A DNA stretch of 52,537 nucleotides from Lutibacter sp. B2 (GCA_015686845.1 JADPRS010000025.1:1-52537); one strand, 5' to 3'. Positions 28,094 to 38,708 are shown, counted from the stretch's first letter. The notes: generated from the sequence alone by a model not told the origin. Made by a program: numbers and translations.

Positions 28094-28987
28094 TTGAAGT
28101 TTAGAGGACATGAAACCTTTTTTATTAGAAAAGGTTGGCTATATAAGGGACTTAAAAATATAGAAAAAAATAAAAGGATTTTTAATGATAAAGATAGTAA
28201 TCCGACAGATGATTTGGGAATCGGAACAAATATGGTTAAATCTTTAAGGTATTGGCTACAGGCAGTTGGATTAACAGCTGAGGATATGAAGGAAAATAAA
28301 AAATATCAATATAGGACAAAATTGGGGAAATTGGTTTGGAAGTATGATAGATACATAGAAGAAGACGGAACATTATGGTTGCTACATTACAACCTAGCAT
28401 CAAATGAAGAACTAGCGACTACATGGCATTGGTTTTACAATGAATTTAATATGAAAGAATTTACAAAGGAAGATTTTGTAGAGGATTTAGATGGATATAT
28501 AAAATACAATTTAGAAGAAGTTGTTGCGAAAAGATCACTAAATGATGATTATAACTGTTTAATTAATACGTATATATCTAGAAAAAAAATGAATCCAGAA
28601 AAGAAAATATCACCTGAAAATAATATAGATTGTCCACTTGGAACATTGGAGTTATTAGATAAGGTAGATAAAAATGTATTTAGAAAAGCTACTTTGAAAA
28701 AGGATACGATACATCCATTGATTGTACTATCTGTAATGATAGATAGATATAGTAAAAATGAAAATGAATCGAAAGAAGTGAAAATTGCTAGTTTACTAAA
28801 TGATGATTGTAATATCGGAAAAATATTCAATATGGATTGGAATGTGTTAAATCATTACTTAGATGTGCTTCAAGAAAAAAAATACTTAAGAGTTATTAGA
28901 ACTGCTGGATTAGATGTAGTAAAGATAGATACAGATTTAGATGTATTAGAAATTGTAGAAGAATATTATAAAGATATTAATCAATAG
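28094..28987 (+). CDS. sspB: DUF4007 family protein (SspB-like)
   Basis: A 297-residue protein starting MKFRGHETFFIRKGWLYKGL, the characteristic N-terminus of DUF4007, with the later segment DLGIGTNMVKSLRYWL. DUF4007 genes occur with PAPS-reductase-like genes in phosphorothioation clusters, and from position and size I equate it with SspB, described as a DNA-nicking partner of the modification complex. The start is TTG at 28094, supported by AAGGAGG (28078-28084). No catalytic motif can be pointed to with confidence. It lies between sspD and sspC with gaps of 19 and 15 bases, so all three should be one transcript. Confidence 0.75.
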   Translation: MKFRGHETFFIRKGWLYKGLKNIEKNKRIFNDKDSNPTDDLGIGTNMVKSLRYWLQAVGLTAEDMKENKKYQYRTKLGKLVWKYDRYIEEDGTLWLLHYNLASNEELATTWHWFYNEFNMKEFTKEDFVEDLDGYIKYNLEEVVAKRSLNDDYNCLINTYISRKKMNPEKKISPENNIDCPLGTLELLDKVDKNVFRKATLKKDTIHPLIVLSVMIDRYSKNENESKEVKIASLLNDDCNIGKIFNMDWNVLNHYLDVLQEKKYLRVIRTAGLDVVKIDTDLDVLEIVEEYYKDINQ

Positions 28988-29002
28988 GATAGAGGGATAA
29001 AT

Positions 29003-32000
29003 ATGAAGAACAATATAAATCGAATATCTAATTTTATTAGTACTGCATCCAATTTTCAGTATTCTATAAACTTAAAATATGATTTAGAAAGCATAGAAAA
29101 AATAAAAAATTATATACCTTCAACGAGTTCAATCGAAATTATTGAAGAAATACTTTTAAGTTTAAAACCTACATCTAAAGAAGAGGCAAGTAATGAAAGA
29201 TCAAGAATTTTAATAGGTCCTTATGGAAAAGGGAAATCACATTTAGCGTTAATGATTATTGCATTGATGTATCATAAAGATAAAAGTGTATTCTTGAACC
29301 TATTAGATAAAATGAAGTGTTATAAGGAAGAGTTATATCAATTAGCCATAAGCGTAATAGAAGATCAAAAAAAGATGCTTCCTATTATCGTATCTTCAAA
29401 TAGCTTAAATTTACATCAATCATTGTTGTTAGGATTGAGAAATGCTTTAGAGGATCATGAATTAGAAAATATTATGCCAAATACGTATTTTGAATCAGCG
29501 TTAGCAATGATAAATAAATGGAAAAAAGAATATAAGAAGACCTATGAACTATTTTCTGAAGAGATAGATGAATCAGTTAAAAAGTTTGAAAAAGAACTTA
29601 AAAAATACAATCAAGATTATTATAATAAGTTTGTAGCATTATATCCAGCGTTAACATCTGGAGCGGAATTTAATCCATTTGAAGGAATGGAAATTGATAA
29701 AATTTATGGAGATGTTGCGAAAAAAATAAAGAATAAAGGATATAAAGGTATTTTTATTGTTTATGATGAATTTAGTAAATTTCTTGAAGGTAGTATAGAG
29801 CGGAATTCGGCTATGGAAATAAAAGTATTACAAGATTTAGCTGAAAAATGTAACAGAAGTGGTGAAGAACAATTACATATAATGTTAATTTCACATAAAA
29901 ATATTAGTAACTATGTAGATCAATTACCTAAAGAAAAGGTAGATGCATGGAAAGCAGTTTCAGAGAGATTCAAAACCATAGAAATCAACCATTCGCCTAT
30001 ACAAACGTATGAGGTAATGTCTCATGCAATATTAAAAGAAAATAAGCAATGGAATCAATTCATTAAAGACAATAAGAAAGATTTAAAGGATATAACATTA
30101 AATGTAAGTAGGAGTAAGATTTTTGAAGAATTAGGAGAAGCTTTAGAAAAAACAGTTATACAAGGATGCTATCCATTACATCCTATAAGCACATATATAT
30201 TACCTAAGATATCTGAAAAGGTAGCTCAAAACGAAAGAACCATATTTACATTTTTATCAACAAATAAAAGATATGCTCTAGGGCATTATTTATTGCAAGA
30301 AAAGAGTAAATTTCCATTAATGACACCTGAGTATATATATGACTATTTTGAACCATTATTTAAGAAAGAGAACTATAATTCAGAGATTTATAAAATTTGG
30401 AGACAAATTACGAATTCTCTTAAGAAAATAGATGAGAATGAAAAACTAGCTGAAAAAATTATTAAGACATTAGGATTAATTTTTATAGTTAGAGAGGGTG
30501 AAAAGCTACCACCTAAACGAGAAATCATTAAGTTAGCCCTTAAGACAATATCATATAAATCTGAAGAAATTAATGAAGTAATAGAAGATTTACTAAATAG
30601 AAAAATATTACACTATTTTAAAAGTAAAGATCAACTTGCTTTTATTGAAGCTACAGATGTAGATGTGAATGAATTAATTTTAGATGCAATTGAAAAACAA
30701 AGAAGACATTTCAGTGAAAAAACAGTTTTGAGTGAAAGATTTTATGATAATTATATATACCCTACTAGATATAATGATGAATATGAAATGGTAAGATATT
30801 TTGAGTTTGAGTTTATAGATTACAAAGAGTTAATGGAGACGAATGATTGGAATAAAAAGATCAAAGATAAATCTGCTGATGGGATTGTATATGGTATTTT
30901 ATTAGAAGATAATGATGGATTAATACAAGTAGAAAATAAAATCAAAGATATTGATCATGAAAGAATAGTATTTATTTTACCCCATAGAGCGGTTCATTTA
31001 CAATCTACATTAAGACGTTATGATGCAATTCAATTTTTAATAGAAAAAAATATGCATCAAGAAAATGATAAGCTACTACATGAAGAATTAATAGTACATT
31101 TAGAGGATGAAAGAGATCAGATACTAAATTATTTAAATGTATATATAAATCCTAAAGAAGGATTAGCTAAGTATTGCTATAAAGGGGAAGAAAAAAAAGG
31201 GATTAATAGAAAATCAATGTTAAATCGTCTCATATCTGATATATGTGAAGAGGTTTATAATGAAACGCCTGTGATTATCAATGAAATGATTAACAAAAAT
31301 GAACTTTCAACGACGATTGTTAATAGTAGAAAAAAAGTTTTAGAAGCATTATTAAGAAATAATCTTGAACCAAGATTAGGATTAACAGGATATGGTCCTG
31401 ATGTAACAATTATGCGCTCAACTTTGATTGTTACAGGAATTTTAAATGATGATGAAAACAAGATATCTCTAAAAATTGAAGATTTGAATGATAGAAAAAT
31501 ACAAAATACTTTAAATATAATTAAAAAGTTTCTATTTGAAACATCTAAAAAAGGGAGAACAAGCTTTAAAGAACTTTATGAAATCTTAATTGATCCTAAA
31601 AATCATGTTGGTATTAGAAAAGGGATTATCCCCATATACTTAGGCGTTGTTTTACATCTTTATAAAAGACATGCAGTGGTATTTAGAAACGGTTATGAAA
31701 TTGAAATGACAGCTAGATTATTAGAAGATATAAATAGCAAACCAGAGGAATTTGAAGTTCAATTAGAGAACTGGAATGATGATAAAGAAAGATTTATTAC
31801 TGACCTAGAAAGAATATTCTCTGATTATATTGAAGATGGAGAAAAGGAATATAATACCTTTGAATTTATTGTAAAGGCTATTCAACGTTGGTTTTTATAT
31901 CTTCCTAAATATGCTAAGGAATATAATAATAAATATATAGGAAATAGAGAATTTAAAAAAGTAGATAAAAAAATTGTAAGACTAAGAAACAATTTAAAAG

Positions 32001-32668
32001 GTTCTAAAATAAATTCAAGAGATTTCTTATTTAGTAAGTTATTCAAAATTTTTGGCTATGACGATTTTAGTAATAAGATTGTTGCAGATATTGAAGCAAT
32101 GAAAATAGAAATTGATGGAAGTCGAAAAACTTTAATAGAGGTGTTAGGAGTAGATGTTAAAACTATTTTTAACAATAGTGATGATAGAGCTACATTATAT
32201 TCAGTAATGAAAGATTGGTATGAAGATTTAAATGAAAATACTAAAAACAATTTATTTACACAAGGGGAACATAGATTATTAAAGTTAGTAAAAAATATTT
32301 CTAATAATCAAGTTGAATTTATCCAAGAATCGGCTAAAATTATTATTGGATTAAGGATTGAGGATTGGGAAGATGAAACAATTATTAAGTTTATAGACAG
32401 ATTACAGGAATTTAAAGGTACTATTGAAAAATTTAATAAGGAAGCAAATTCAAAAAAAGAACAAACCACAGTGCAAAGTTCGTATAAAATTGTTTCTTAT
32501 AGTGAAGATAATGAAGAAATTGCCAAAACTTTTGATAAGACTAAAATATCAGCTAAAGGAGAAGATTTATATAACGAAATAGAAGGCATTATGGAAGATT
32601 ATGCTCATGCCTTGGATTCAAACGAAAACAGACAAATTCTGATGAGAATACTAGAAAAATACTGTTAA
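29003..32668 (+). CDS. sspC: Large P-loop ATPase of the phosphorothioation system (SspC-like)
   Basis: A 1221-residue protein. Walker A is IGPYGKGKSH at about residue 71 and a likely Walker B is FIVYDEFSKF at about 250. A long helical region with many charged residues follows, without membrane segments. Size, ATPase type and position after the DUF4007 gene match SspC, whose ATPase activity supports phosphorothioate modification. The ATG at 29003 follows AGAGGGA. A terminator that also contains a promoter lies between this gene and the desulfurase gene. I cannot exclude another role for the large C-terminal half, which I do not recognise. Confidence 0.72.
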   Translation: MKNNINRISNFISTASNFQYSINLKYDLESIEKIKNYIPSTSSIEIIEEILLSLKPTSKEEASNERSRILIGPYGKGKSHLALMIIALMYHKDKSVFLNLLDKMKCYKEELYQLAISVIEDQKKMLPIIVSSNSLNLHQSLLLGLRNALEDHELENIMPNTYFESALAMINKWKKEYKKTYELFSEEIDESVKKFEKELKKYNQDYYNKFVALYPALTSGAEFNPFEGMEIDKIYGDVAKKIKNKGYKGIFIVYDEFSKFLEGSIERNSAMEIKVLQDLAEKCNRSGEEQLHIMLISHKNISNYVDQLPKEKVDAWKAVSERFKTIEINHSPIQTYEVMSHAILKENKQWNQFIKDNKKDLKDITLNVSRSKIFEELGEALEKTVIQGCYPLHPISTYILPKISEKVAQNERTIFTFLSTNKRYALGHYLLQEKSKFPLMTPEYIYDYFEPLFKKENYNSEIYKIWRQITNSLKKIDENEKLAEKIIKTLGLIFIVREGEKLPPKREIIKLALKTISYKSEEINEVIEDLLNRKILHYFKSKDQLAFIEATDVDVNELILDAIEKQRRHFSEKTVLSERFYDNYIYPTRYNDEYEMVRYFEFEFIDYKELMETNDWNKKIKDKSADGIVYGILLEDNDGLIQVENKIKDIDHERIVFILPHRAVHLQSTLRRYDAIQFLIEKNMHQENDKLLHEELIVHLEDERDQILNYLNVYINPKEGLAKYCYKGEEKKGINRKSMLNRLISDICEEVYNETPVIINEMINKNELSTTIVNSRKKVLEALLRNNLEPRLGLTGYGPDVTIMRSTLIVTGILNDDENKISLKIEDLNDRKIQNTLNIIKKFLFETSKKGRTSFKELYEILIDPKNHVGIRKGIIPIYLGVVLHLYKRHAVVFRNGYEIEMTARLLEDINSKPEEFEVQLENWNDDKERFITDLERIFSDYIEDGEKEYNTFEFIVKAIQRWFLYLPKYAKEYNNKYIGNREFKKVDKKIVRLRNNLKGSKINSRDFLFSKLFKIFGYDDFSNKIVADIEAMKIEIDGSRKTLIEVLGVDVKTIFNNSDDRATLYSVMKDWYEDLNENTKNNLFTQGEHRLLKLVKNISNNQVEFIQESAKIIIGLRIEDWEDETIIKFIDRLQEFKGTIEKFNKEANSKKEQTTVQSSYKIVSYSEDNEEIAKTFDKTKISAKGEDLYNEIEGIMEDYAHALDSNENRQILMRILEKYC

Positions 32669-32691
32669 ATATTAGTTTTATTTGTTAAATA

Positions 32692-32720
32692 TTGAAAGCT
32701 CATGATTAAAATGGTATTAT
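32692..32720 (+). promoter_or_regulatory. Promoter for the cysteine desulfurase gene
   Basis: TTGAAA (32692-32697), exactly 17 bases, then TATTAT (32715-32720). It overlaps the terminator hairpin at 32695, so the two could interfere. Confidence 0.5.
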
Positions 32721-32738
32721 TTAATTATGAGCTTTTTT
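32695..32738 (+). terminator. Terminator after sspC
   Basis: AAAGCTCATGATTAAA (32695-32710) pairs with TTTAATTATGAGCTTT (32720-32735, one G-U pair), followed by T-tract. Confidence 0.82.
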
Positions 32739-32777
32739 AATTCTAAGAATACTCATTTAAACATGGAGGATTAAATT

Positions 32778-33938
32778 ATGAATAGAAGTATATATTTTGA
32801 TAATGCAGCTACAACTTATCCTAAACCAAAACAAGTTTACGATTATATGGATAAGTTTTATAGAGAATATGGTGTCAATGTGGGAAGAGGGCAATATAAA
32901 AAAGCTAGTGAAGGAAGTAAATTAGTAGAGGAAACAAGAGCGTTAATAAGGAATCTTTTTAATTGTCCAATAAGTAAGAAAGTTGTATTTACACCATCTG
33001 CAACTGATGCTATTAATATTATTCTAAGAGGAATGAATTGGCAAGGTGGAGAAAACGTATACATTACTTATTTTGAACATAATGCAGTGTTAAGAACATT
33101 ATATTACCTAAAAGAAAAGTATCATTTTAATATACATTTTCTGGATACAGATAAGAATACCTTTGATTATGATTTAGAAAAAATCAAGTATCAGTTTCAT
33201 GATGAAAAACCTGATATGGTAATAATGACACATGCAAGCAATGTTTGTGGAGTAATAACACCGATAGTAGAAATAAGTGATTTAGCTAAAAAATATGATT
33301 CTCAAGTAGTGATTGATTGTGCTCAAACAGCAGGTTTACTTCAAATAGATATGAAAAAATTAAAAGCGGATTATGTGGTTTTTGCAGGACACAAAACGTT
33401 GTATGGGCCCTTTGGAATAGCAGGATTTATAATGGATAAAAAATCAAAACTTAAACCTTTATTATATGGAGGTACGGGTACTGATTCTGCGAATCCTGAT
33501 TTACCAGACACCGTACCAGAAAGGTTTGAAGTAGGGAGTTTAAATATACAAGCTATTGCAGGATTGAATGCTGCGTTAAAGTGGATGAAACAAGTTGAAA
33601 GAGGAAATATCCATGAGAAAGAAAAAGAGATGACTAGAAAGCTTATAGAATGTTTAGAGAGCTTTGATAATATAAAAGTGATAAAAGCATCAAATAATGA
33701 AAATCAAATAGGGGTAGTGTCTTGTGTGTTTGATGGCTATGGAAGTGATAGCATAGGACAAGTTTTTGATCAATATAATATTGCTGTGAGAACAGGACTT
33801 CATTGTGCACCTGAAGCACATAGGTTTTTAGGGACGTTTCCTGGAGGGACAGTGAGGTTTAGTTTGGCGTATTTTAATGAACTAGAGGATATAAAAAAAC
33901 TAGATGATGTTCTAGAATATATTTGCTTTAATTCATGA
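32778..33938 (+). CDS. sspA: Cysteine desulfurase (SspA-like)
   Basis: A 386-residue PLP enzyme that takes sulfur from cysteine. It has the N-terminal YFDNAATTYPKPKQVYDY, the PLP lysine in VVFAGHKTLYGPFG (about residue 205) and the active-site cysteine in VRTGLHCAPEAHRF (about residue 343). It resembles the small desulfurase group seen in phosphorothioation clusters rather than housekeeping IscS. In the pathway it would hand sulfur to the PP-loop enzyme. The ATG at 32778 follows GGAGG. It is split from sspC by a terminator and may have its own promoter; sspE follows 71 bases later. Family call very secure; Ssp role inferred. Confidence 0.88.
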   Translation: MNRSIYFDNAATTYPKPKQVYDYMDKFYREYGVNVGRGQYKKASEGSKLVEETRALIRNLFNCPISKKVVFTPSATDAINIILRGMNWQGGENVYITYFEHNAVLRTLYYLKEKYHFNIHFLDTDKNTFDYDLEKIKYQFHDEKPDMVIMTHASNVCGVITPIVEISDLAKKYDSQVVIDCAQTAGLLQIDMKKLKADYVVFAGHKTLYGPFGIAGFIMDKKSKLKPLLYGGTGTDSANPDLPDTVPERFEVGSLNIQAIAGLNAALKWMKQVERGNIHEKEKEMTRKLIECLESFDNIKVIKASNNENQIGVVSCVFDGYGSDSIGQVFDQYNIAVRTGLHCAPEAHRFLGTFPGGTVRFSLAYFNELEDIKKLDDVLEYICFNS

Positions 33939-34009
33939 TAATGAAATAAATATGGGATTGATTTATAAAGACAGTCATAGTAAAAGAAAAGGTCACAAGG
34001 GGGATACTT

Positions 34010-36157
34010 ATGCAGTTAAAGGAAATTTTCGAAAAAAGTGATGAAGATATATTAGTTTTACCAGATTTTCAAAGAGAATTTGAATGGAATAAAGATGCAC
34101 AGAAAAGATTACTAGCGTCGTTTTTTGTTTCAATTCCTATAGGAAGTTTATTAATTCTTGAAGGAAAAAAAGATGATTTTTTATCTAAAAAATTGTGTTT
34201 TGCAGGAGAAACAATAGAACCAATGGAAGCTTGCTTGTATTTACTAGATGGACAACAAAGAGTATCTAGCTTAAGAAGTACATTCTATGACTTTTTTAAA
34301 AATAAAAATAATTGGTTAAATAATTGGGAAAAGTTATATCCCGGATTAAGAAATAGATGGTTTTTTAGAATTAAGCCAGATCGTGAAAGTGAAGATATAT
34401 TTGGTTGGAAAATGTTAAATTTCAAAGGTCTTAAATATTATGAACCCTCAGATTTGTTTGATTGCTTTGAACATAGATATATACACAAAAGGAAAAATAC
34501 AGAGTGGTATCATCCAGGATATAAGATTTATGATAAAGATAAAAAAGAATTAGAAGGAAGTCGTTTAAAAAACAAATTAGCCAGCGAAGCAGCAAAAATG
34601 GGATTAGTACCTTTGTACTCTATTTATGGAGCTATAAAAAGTACAGATAAACAACTACATACATATGTATTAGAAAAAATTGCAAAAGAAAGAGTAGAAG
34701 AATTGCAGGCAGAAGTTGAAGATGGAAAAGTGGATTTATTTGAAATTTTTCAAGAAATTGAACCAGATATTGAGGAGTATGTAGAAAATAATGAAACAGA
34801 AAAGATAAGAGATGCATGGTCTCGATTAAGTGCTAAATGGAGTGAATCTGTAAATAAATTTTTAGTAGGTTTATTTGAAGAAGAGATTCCAATAATAGAT
34901 CTTCCGTCTGATCAAATATCTCGTGCAATTGCAATTTTTGAAAATATTAATAAAGGTGGAACCCCCTTAGATACATTTGACTTAATTGTAGCAAAAGCAG
35001 CAAGAACAAAAGGAGAGCGTTCACTATCACAAAGAATTAGCGATTCTTTAGAAGAAGCTATTGAGTTATCAGAAGCTTTAACAAATGATTTAGTAGATAA
35101 GCTTCCAGATAAATGGGACTCTACATTAGCTATGACTATAGATGAGAATAAAATTACAAAGACAATAAAAAATCAATATCTAAATTTATTATCTTTATTT
35201 AGTCATATACCATATGGAGAGGTAGACAAATTAAAGTTAGAGTATATAAAACGTGCGAAGATATTTGAATTAACAAATGAACAGATTAATAGTAATACAA
35301 ATATAACGTTAAAAGCATTAACTAGAGCATGTGCATTTTTACAATTTAGATGTGGGTTAATTGATATTAATTCATTATCTTATGATTTAATGATTTTGCC
35401 GATTGCTTATGTTTTAAAAGATGATGATGTTTATAAAGATAAAAGAGCATTAGCAAAAATAGAGTATTGGTATTGGAGTTCGTTGTTTAGTGGTGCATAT
35501 AGAGAAAGACAAAATGATCAATGTATAAAAGATATAGAGAATGTCTTTAAATGGATTAACGGCGGAGAAAATAAATTCAAAATAAGATATGAAAATATAT
35601 TAAATGATAGTGGTTATTCTGATAAAGATGTTTTATTAAGAAAAGATCAGGAACATAACATACCTAAAGCTGTACATACTGGAATTTTACAATATATATT
35701 GAGTAAGCAACCAGTTGATTTCTTACCTAATGCCCAAAAAAAATTGAGATTAAATGTATGGGAAATTGGGGGTAAAAAAGTTATTAAAATTGATGGAAAT
35801 AAGCAAATTATTTCAGTACAAGATCACCATATATGTCCTTTAGGGACTGTTACGAAAATAGGAGAAACATCAAAAAAGTTAAGAAATGATAAAAAGCATA
35901 TTTTAAATAGTATATTAAATAGAACCTATATATCTAGTATTGCTAATGCTAAAATAAGTGATAGATCACCAGAGCGCTATATGAAATATGTCATGGAATC
36001 GGCACAATGGGGACATTATCTGCCTACTAGAATGAAAGAAATATTTGAAGCAAGTGGGAAAAGTTTAGAAGAAAAATATGAGGAAATACTTGAAAATAGA
36101 TATAATAAATTGAAAAGTGCAATAAAAGAGGAATTAGATAGATTGGAAGATATGTAA
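34010..36157 (+). CDS. sspE: DUF262/DUF1524 (HNH) restriction effector (SspE-like)
   Basis: A 715-residue protein. The N-terminal DUF262 domain has VLPDFQREFEWNKDAQKRLL and the nucleotide-binding signature LLDGQQRVSSLRS near residue 80. The C-terminal part has the DUF1524 HNH nuclease pattern: QDHHICPLG near 604 and the downstream asparagines in ILNRTYISSIANAKISDR. This is the layout of SspE, which senses phosphorothioate marks and nicks DNA to block phage, and of GmrSD-type enzymes. Context beside SspA-D supports SspE. The ATG at 34010 follows GGGGGA. The motifs are intact. The protein probably uses NTP hydrolysis to gate nuclease activity. Confidence 0.8.
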   Translation: MQLKEIFEKSDEDILVLPDFQREFEWNKDAQKRLLASFFVSIPIGSLLILEGKKDDFLSKKLCFAGETIEPMEACLYLLDGQQRVSSLRSTFYDFFKNKNNWLNNWEKLYPGLRNRWFFRIKPDRESEDIFGWKMLNFKGLKYYEPSDLFDCFEHRYIHKRKNTEWYHPGYKIYDKDKKELEGSRLKNKLASEAAKMGLVPLYSIYGAIKSTDKQLHTYVLEKIAKERVEELQAEVEDGKVDLFEIFQEIEPDIEEYVENNETEKIRDAWSRLSAKWSESVNKFLVGLFEEEIPIIDLPSDQISRAIAIFENINKGGTPLDTFDLIVAKAARTKGERSLSQRISDSLEEAIELSEALTNDLVDKLPDKWDSTLAMTIDENKITKTIKNQYLNLLSLFSHIPYGEVDKLKLEYIKRAKIFELTNEQINSNTNITLKALTRACAFLQFRCGLIDINSLSYDLMILPIAYVLKDDDVYKDKRALAKIEYWYWSSLFSGAYRERQNDQCIKDIENVFKWINGGENKFKIRYENILNDSGYSDKDVLLRKDQEHNIPKAVHTGILQYILSKQPVDFLPNAQKKLRLNVWEIGGKKVIKIDGNKQIISVQDHHICPLGTVTKIGETSKKLRNDKKHILNSILNRTYISSIANAKISDRSPERYMKYVMESAQWGHYLPTRMKEIFEASGKSLEEKYEEILENRYNKLKSAIKEELDRLEDM

Positions 36158-36323
36158 CAACCAAAAGATAGTATACAATAATAATTGTAAGAAACTAAAA
36201 AATAAAAGCTGAGGTAATAATATTGCATCTAAGCTTTTTGTGAATACAACATAAGGATAAAAATGGAATAAAAGAATAATGATTAATTCAACATAAAAAG
36301 TATATCACAATAAAAATATCCAT

Positions 36324-36488
36324 GAGTTGGATGGTATAGTTAATGATGATGATAAAATGTATAATACATTACTATAGATCAAGCAGGAAATGAAAGATAC
36401 AAATGGTAATATATCAAATGCTTTAAGAAAATACTATCAGGTTGTTAATGGAAAGGCGTTTCTGACTCTTTCTGGGTATGAGCGATAG
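36324..36488 (+). pseudogene. Short decayed reading frame before the second helicase gene
   Basis: One frame reads HELDGIVNDDDKMYNTLL, a TAG at 36375, then KDTNGNISNALRKYYQ and VVNGKAFLTLSGYER to a TAG at 36486. It looks like the tail of a protein of unknown family, possibly nuclease-related. Apart from this the 351-base gap (36158-36508) holds only a weak AAAAGCT/AGCTTTTT hairpin. Confidence 0.4.
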
Positions 36489-36508
36489 GTGGAACAGAGG
36501 TGTAGATA

Positions 36509-38698
36509 ATGAGCTTGCAAGATATAGAAATCAAAGGTGAATATCGTTCACTAATTGATAATGTAACAAAGAATTTTTATGTTCCACTCTTACAACAGGC
36601 TGTACAATATAAAAGAGCTGTTGGTTTTTTCTCATCCTCTGCTCTTTTAGAAATTTCAAAAGGTATAGCAGGACTTGTACAAAATGGAGGGAAGATTTTA
36701 ATGGTTGCATCGCCATATTTGTCAGATGCCGACGTGGAAGCAATACAGAAGGGCTATGAGTTGAGAGATAAAATAATTCATAGAGCTTTAATTTGTGAAT
36801 TGCAAGAGGTAAAAGATTTATATGAGCAAGATAGATTGAATCTTTTGGCTAATCTTATTTCGGATGGAATATTAGATATTAAAATAGCTTTTACTGAAGG
36901 TAAAGGGAAAATGGGAATGTATCATGAGAAAATGGGAATTATTAGTGATGCTTTAGGAAACAAAGTTGCTTTTTCAGGCTCGATGAATGAGTCTGCAACA
37001 GCTATGAGGATAAATTATGAAGCTATTGATGTATTTTGCTCTTGGAAAAATAAATTTGAAAACGAAAAGGTTATTGCAAAAGAAACTGCTTTTGATTCTA
37101 TTTGGAATGACTGCGAGCCTAATGTTCGAATAATAGATTTTCCAAATTTAAAGCAAGAGATTATCGAAAGATATAAAAAATCAACTCCTAATTTTAATAT
37201 TGATGAGGAAGAATTTGGAGAAAGTAGTATCGTCTTAGAGGAAAAAACAAAATACCGCTTAGGTGCAATTATTCCAGCAAATATTAAGCTACATGATTAT
37301 CAAATTGAAGCAATTGATGAATGGGAAAAACAAAATTATAGAGGGATTTTTGATATGGCTACTGGAACAGGAAAGACATTTACAGGACTTGGGGCAGTGG
37401 CTAGATTATCAGAAAAATTAGATGACAGATTAGCAGTAGTGATTGTATGTCCGTATCAGCATTTAGTTGAACAATGGGTAGAGGATACAAATATTTTCAA
37501 TATAAATCCTATAATAGGTTATAGTAATTCCTCACAAAAGGATTGGAAAAAAAGATTATCAACTGCGGTAAGGAATCAAAAATTAAAAGTGAGGGGTAGA
37601 GAATTTTTTGTATTCATATGTACTAACGCAACTTTTAAGTCAAAAATAGTACAAGAACAAATTTCAAAAATAAAAAGCAACTTATTATTAGTAGTTGATG
37701 AAGCACATAATTTTGGAGCAGAAAGAATAATAAATCTTTTGGATGATAGATTTACATATAGATTAGCATTGTCAGCGACGTTAGAACGACATAATGATGA
37801 AGAAGGAACAGGCAAATTATATAACTTTTTTGGAGAAAAGTGTATTGAATATCCGTTAGAACAAGCTATTGAAGAAAAAAAATTAACCCCATATAAATAT
37901 TATCCAGTAGTTACAACGCTTACAGAAGAGGAAAGAGAAATATACTCTAAATTATCATATGAGATGTCAAGAAACTTAATAAAGGGTAAAAATGGTAAAT
38001 TGAAATTAAGTAAATATGGTGAAATTTTAGCTTTAAAAAGAGCTAGAATTGTTGCAGCAGCGAAGGAAAAAATAGATGTGTTAAGGGAAAAGATATTTCC
38101 ATACAAGAATGACAGTTATATTTTGGTTTACTGCGGTGCAGCTAATGTTATTGATGATAACAAAGATTACTCTTCAATTGATGATTGTGATTTAAGACAA
38201 ATAGATGTTGTTACAAATTTATTGGGTAATGAGCTTAATATGAAAGTTTCCCAATTTACGTCTAAAGAAGATGTAGCAGAAAGGAAAATTTTAAAAGAAC
38301 AATTTGCAAAAGGTGAGCAACTACAAGCTTTGATTGCAATTAAATGTTTAGATGAGGGTGTAAATATACCTAAGATAAAAACAGCTTTTATATTAGCAAG
38401 TACAACGAATCCAAAGGAATATATTCAAAGGAGAGGGAGAGTTTTAAGACGTGCAGAGGGAAAAGCTTTTGCTGAAATATATGATTTTATAACTTTACCA
38501 AGACCTCTTGATGAAGTATCTTCATTAACGGTAGAAGAAATGAAAAGAGATATTTCATTAGTTAAAAATGAAATAGTAAGAATGGATGAGTTTGGACGTA
38601 TTTCTATGAATTCTATGGATGCCTATTCTTTAATATGGCAAATAAGAGAAATATATGGATTGAACGATATAGATGTAGAATTTACACAAGATATTTAG
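36509..38698 (+). CDS. PLD nuclease-SF2 helicase of the phosphorothioation island
   Basis: A 729-residue protein. Residues 1 to about 200 are phospholipase-D-like (YHEKMGIISD then VAFSGSMNES near 140-165). Helicase motifs are ATGTGKT (about 283), VVDEAHNFG (about 395), ALSATLERH (about 420) and QRRGRVLRRAEG (about 640). It differs from the helicase at 22289 by lacking DUF3427. In phosphorothioation clusters such proteins act as restriction components, and I think it belongs to an SspFGH- or DptFGH-like module, but I cannot assign a letter. The ATG at 36509 follows ACAGAGGTG. The next four genes are closely packed behind it. Confidence 0.82.
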   Translation: MSLQDIEIKGEYRSLIDNVTKNFYVPLLQQAVQYKRAVGFFSSSALLEISKGIAGLVQNGGKILMVASPYLSDADVEAIQKGYELRDKIIHRALICELQEVKDLYEQDRLNLLANLISDGILDIKIAFTEGKGKMGMYHEKMGIISDALGNKVAFSGSMNESATAMRINYEAIDVFCSWKNKFENEKVIAKETAFDSIWNDCEPNVRIIDFPNLKQEIIERYKKSTPNFNIDEEEFGESSIVLEEKTKYRLGAIIPANIKLHDYQIEAIDEWEKQNYRGIFDMATGTGKTFTGLGAVARLSEKLDDRLAVVIVCPYQHLVEQWVEDTNIFNINPIIGYSNSSQKDWKKRLSTAVRNQKLKVRGREFFVFICTNATFKSKIVQEQISKIKSNLLLVVDEAHNFGAERIINLLDDRFTYRLALSATLERHNDEEGTGKLYNFFGEKCIEYPLEQAIEEKKLTPYKYYPVVTTLTEEEREIYSKLSYEMSRNLIKGKNGKLKLSKYGEILALKRARIVAAAKEKIDVLREKIFPYKNDSYILVYCGAANVIDDNKDYSSIDDCDLRQIDVVTNLLGNELNMKVSQFTSKEDVAERKILKEQFAKGEQLQALIAIKCLDEGVNIPKIKTAFILASTTNPKEYIQRRGRVLRRAEGKAFAEIYDFITLPRPLDEVSSLTVEEMKRDISLVKNEIVRMDEFGRISMNSMDAYSLIWQIREIYGLNDIDVEFTQDI

Positions 38699-38708
38699 GG
38701 GGGATATT

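Noticed and set aside
36158-36323. Terminator after the SspE-like gene
   Set aside because: The AAAAGCT/AGCTTTTT pairing has a long loop and short stem, too weak to call.
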